A stretch of 14,456 nucleotides of DNA, taken from an uncultured Clostridia bacterium (lineage in GTDB: Bacteria; Bacillota; Clostridia; Christensenellales; Borkfalkiaceae). The stretch's first letter is position 1; every line of letters begins with the position of its first letter. The stretch covers positions 1 to 14,456 of the forward strand of contig CANPWF010000026.1 in assembly GCA_947581885.1 (NCBI GenBank), in the 5' to 3' direction. The translations under genes were made by a program, and so were the position numbers. Shown piece after piece: positions 14,319-14,456 of this stretch. The notes under the pieces are model-generated. The model searched no databases. It was not told where the DNA came from and saw only the letters and a list, made by a program, of their open reading frames with translations.

Positions 14319-14456
14319 TTACTGAAATAGCGTCAGATACCATTGTATTACGTCCTGCCCGACGAGCAGCGAAATGACCGCCGCAAACGAGATGGCAGGG
14401 CCGAACGGGAACTCCTTCTTGATGCCCTTCCGAGCGGAGAGGGCAACGAGCAGCCC
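14319..14456 (-). CDS. Prepilin peptidase, C-terminal fragment cut by the window edge
   Basis: The last 45 codons of a gene that continues past the right edge. The translation begins GLLVALSARKGIKK, then EFPFGPAISFAAVISLLVG, and ends QDVIQWYLTLFQ before TAA (14319-14321). The FPFGP motif followed by a hydrophobic helix with a closing G is the typical end of A24-family prepilin peptidases, membrane aspartyl proteases that cut and often methylate prepilins. The catalytic aspartates lie outside the window. The gene directly precedes pilM, as expected in a type IV pilus operon. Too short for the reading frame to be noticed by length alone, it is supported by motif and context. Confidence 0.75.
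   Translation of the reverse strand, partial: GLLVALSARKGIKKEFPFGPAISFAAVISLLVGQDVIQWYLTLFQ

Overview
The window looks like chromosomal DNA of a GC-rich, low-complexity-intergenic member of the Bacillota, most likely an uncultured Clostridia-type organism. The evidence is AGGAGG-type ribosome binding sites before most genes, a textbook TTGACA-17-TATAAT promoter, a HelD-type RNA polymerase helicase, lipoprotein and hybrid-kinase families common in Clostridia, and a type IV pilus assembly set without outer-membrane partners. The taxonomic placement is an inference from gene content. No rRNA, tRNA, CRISPR array, insertion sequence or phage gene was seen.

Layout. 1-393 is gene-free and filled with palindromic intergenic repeats. 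394-5882 is a minus-strand cluster that reads, in transcription order: a TetR-family regulator, an ABC-2 type ATPase, its permease, a HelD-like helicase and a HAD phosphatase. Gaps are 21, -4, 42 and 0 bases, so one transcript is plausible. It starts from a consensus promoter whose -10 box lies in a perfectly symmetric 30-bp dyad, the likely operator of the TetR protein. 5954-6416 is a second repeat-rich gap. 6417-7355 holds a minus-strand MinD-type ATPase followed by a short MinE-like protein, closed by a terminator. 7374-7676 is a leader region with a sigma-A-type promoter. 7677-11920 (plus strand) holds a large hybrid sensor kinase with two receiver domains, translationally overlapped with a secreted solute-binding lipoprotein, and then a strong terminator. 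12035-14456 (minus strand) is the end of a type IV pilus operon: the C-terminus of a prepilin peptidase, then PilM-, PilN- and PilO-like genes.

How the genes work together. The TetR/ABC/HelD unit looks like an inducible defence against a small molecule, combining efflux with possible protection of RNA polymerase. The kinase and lipoprotein probably form one sensing unit, because no transporter permease accompanies the binding protein. MinD/MinE would place the division site, but both proteins appear to lack their usual membrane-targeting segments. PilM-N-O form the inner-membrane platform linking the pilus motor to the outside, and the peptidase processes prepilins.

Most notable for follow-up: the two copies of a composite intergenic repeat whose stem modules appear swapped and inverted between copies; the anchor-less MinDE pair; the kinase-lipoprotein pair; and the operator/promoter architecture of the HelD efflux operon.
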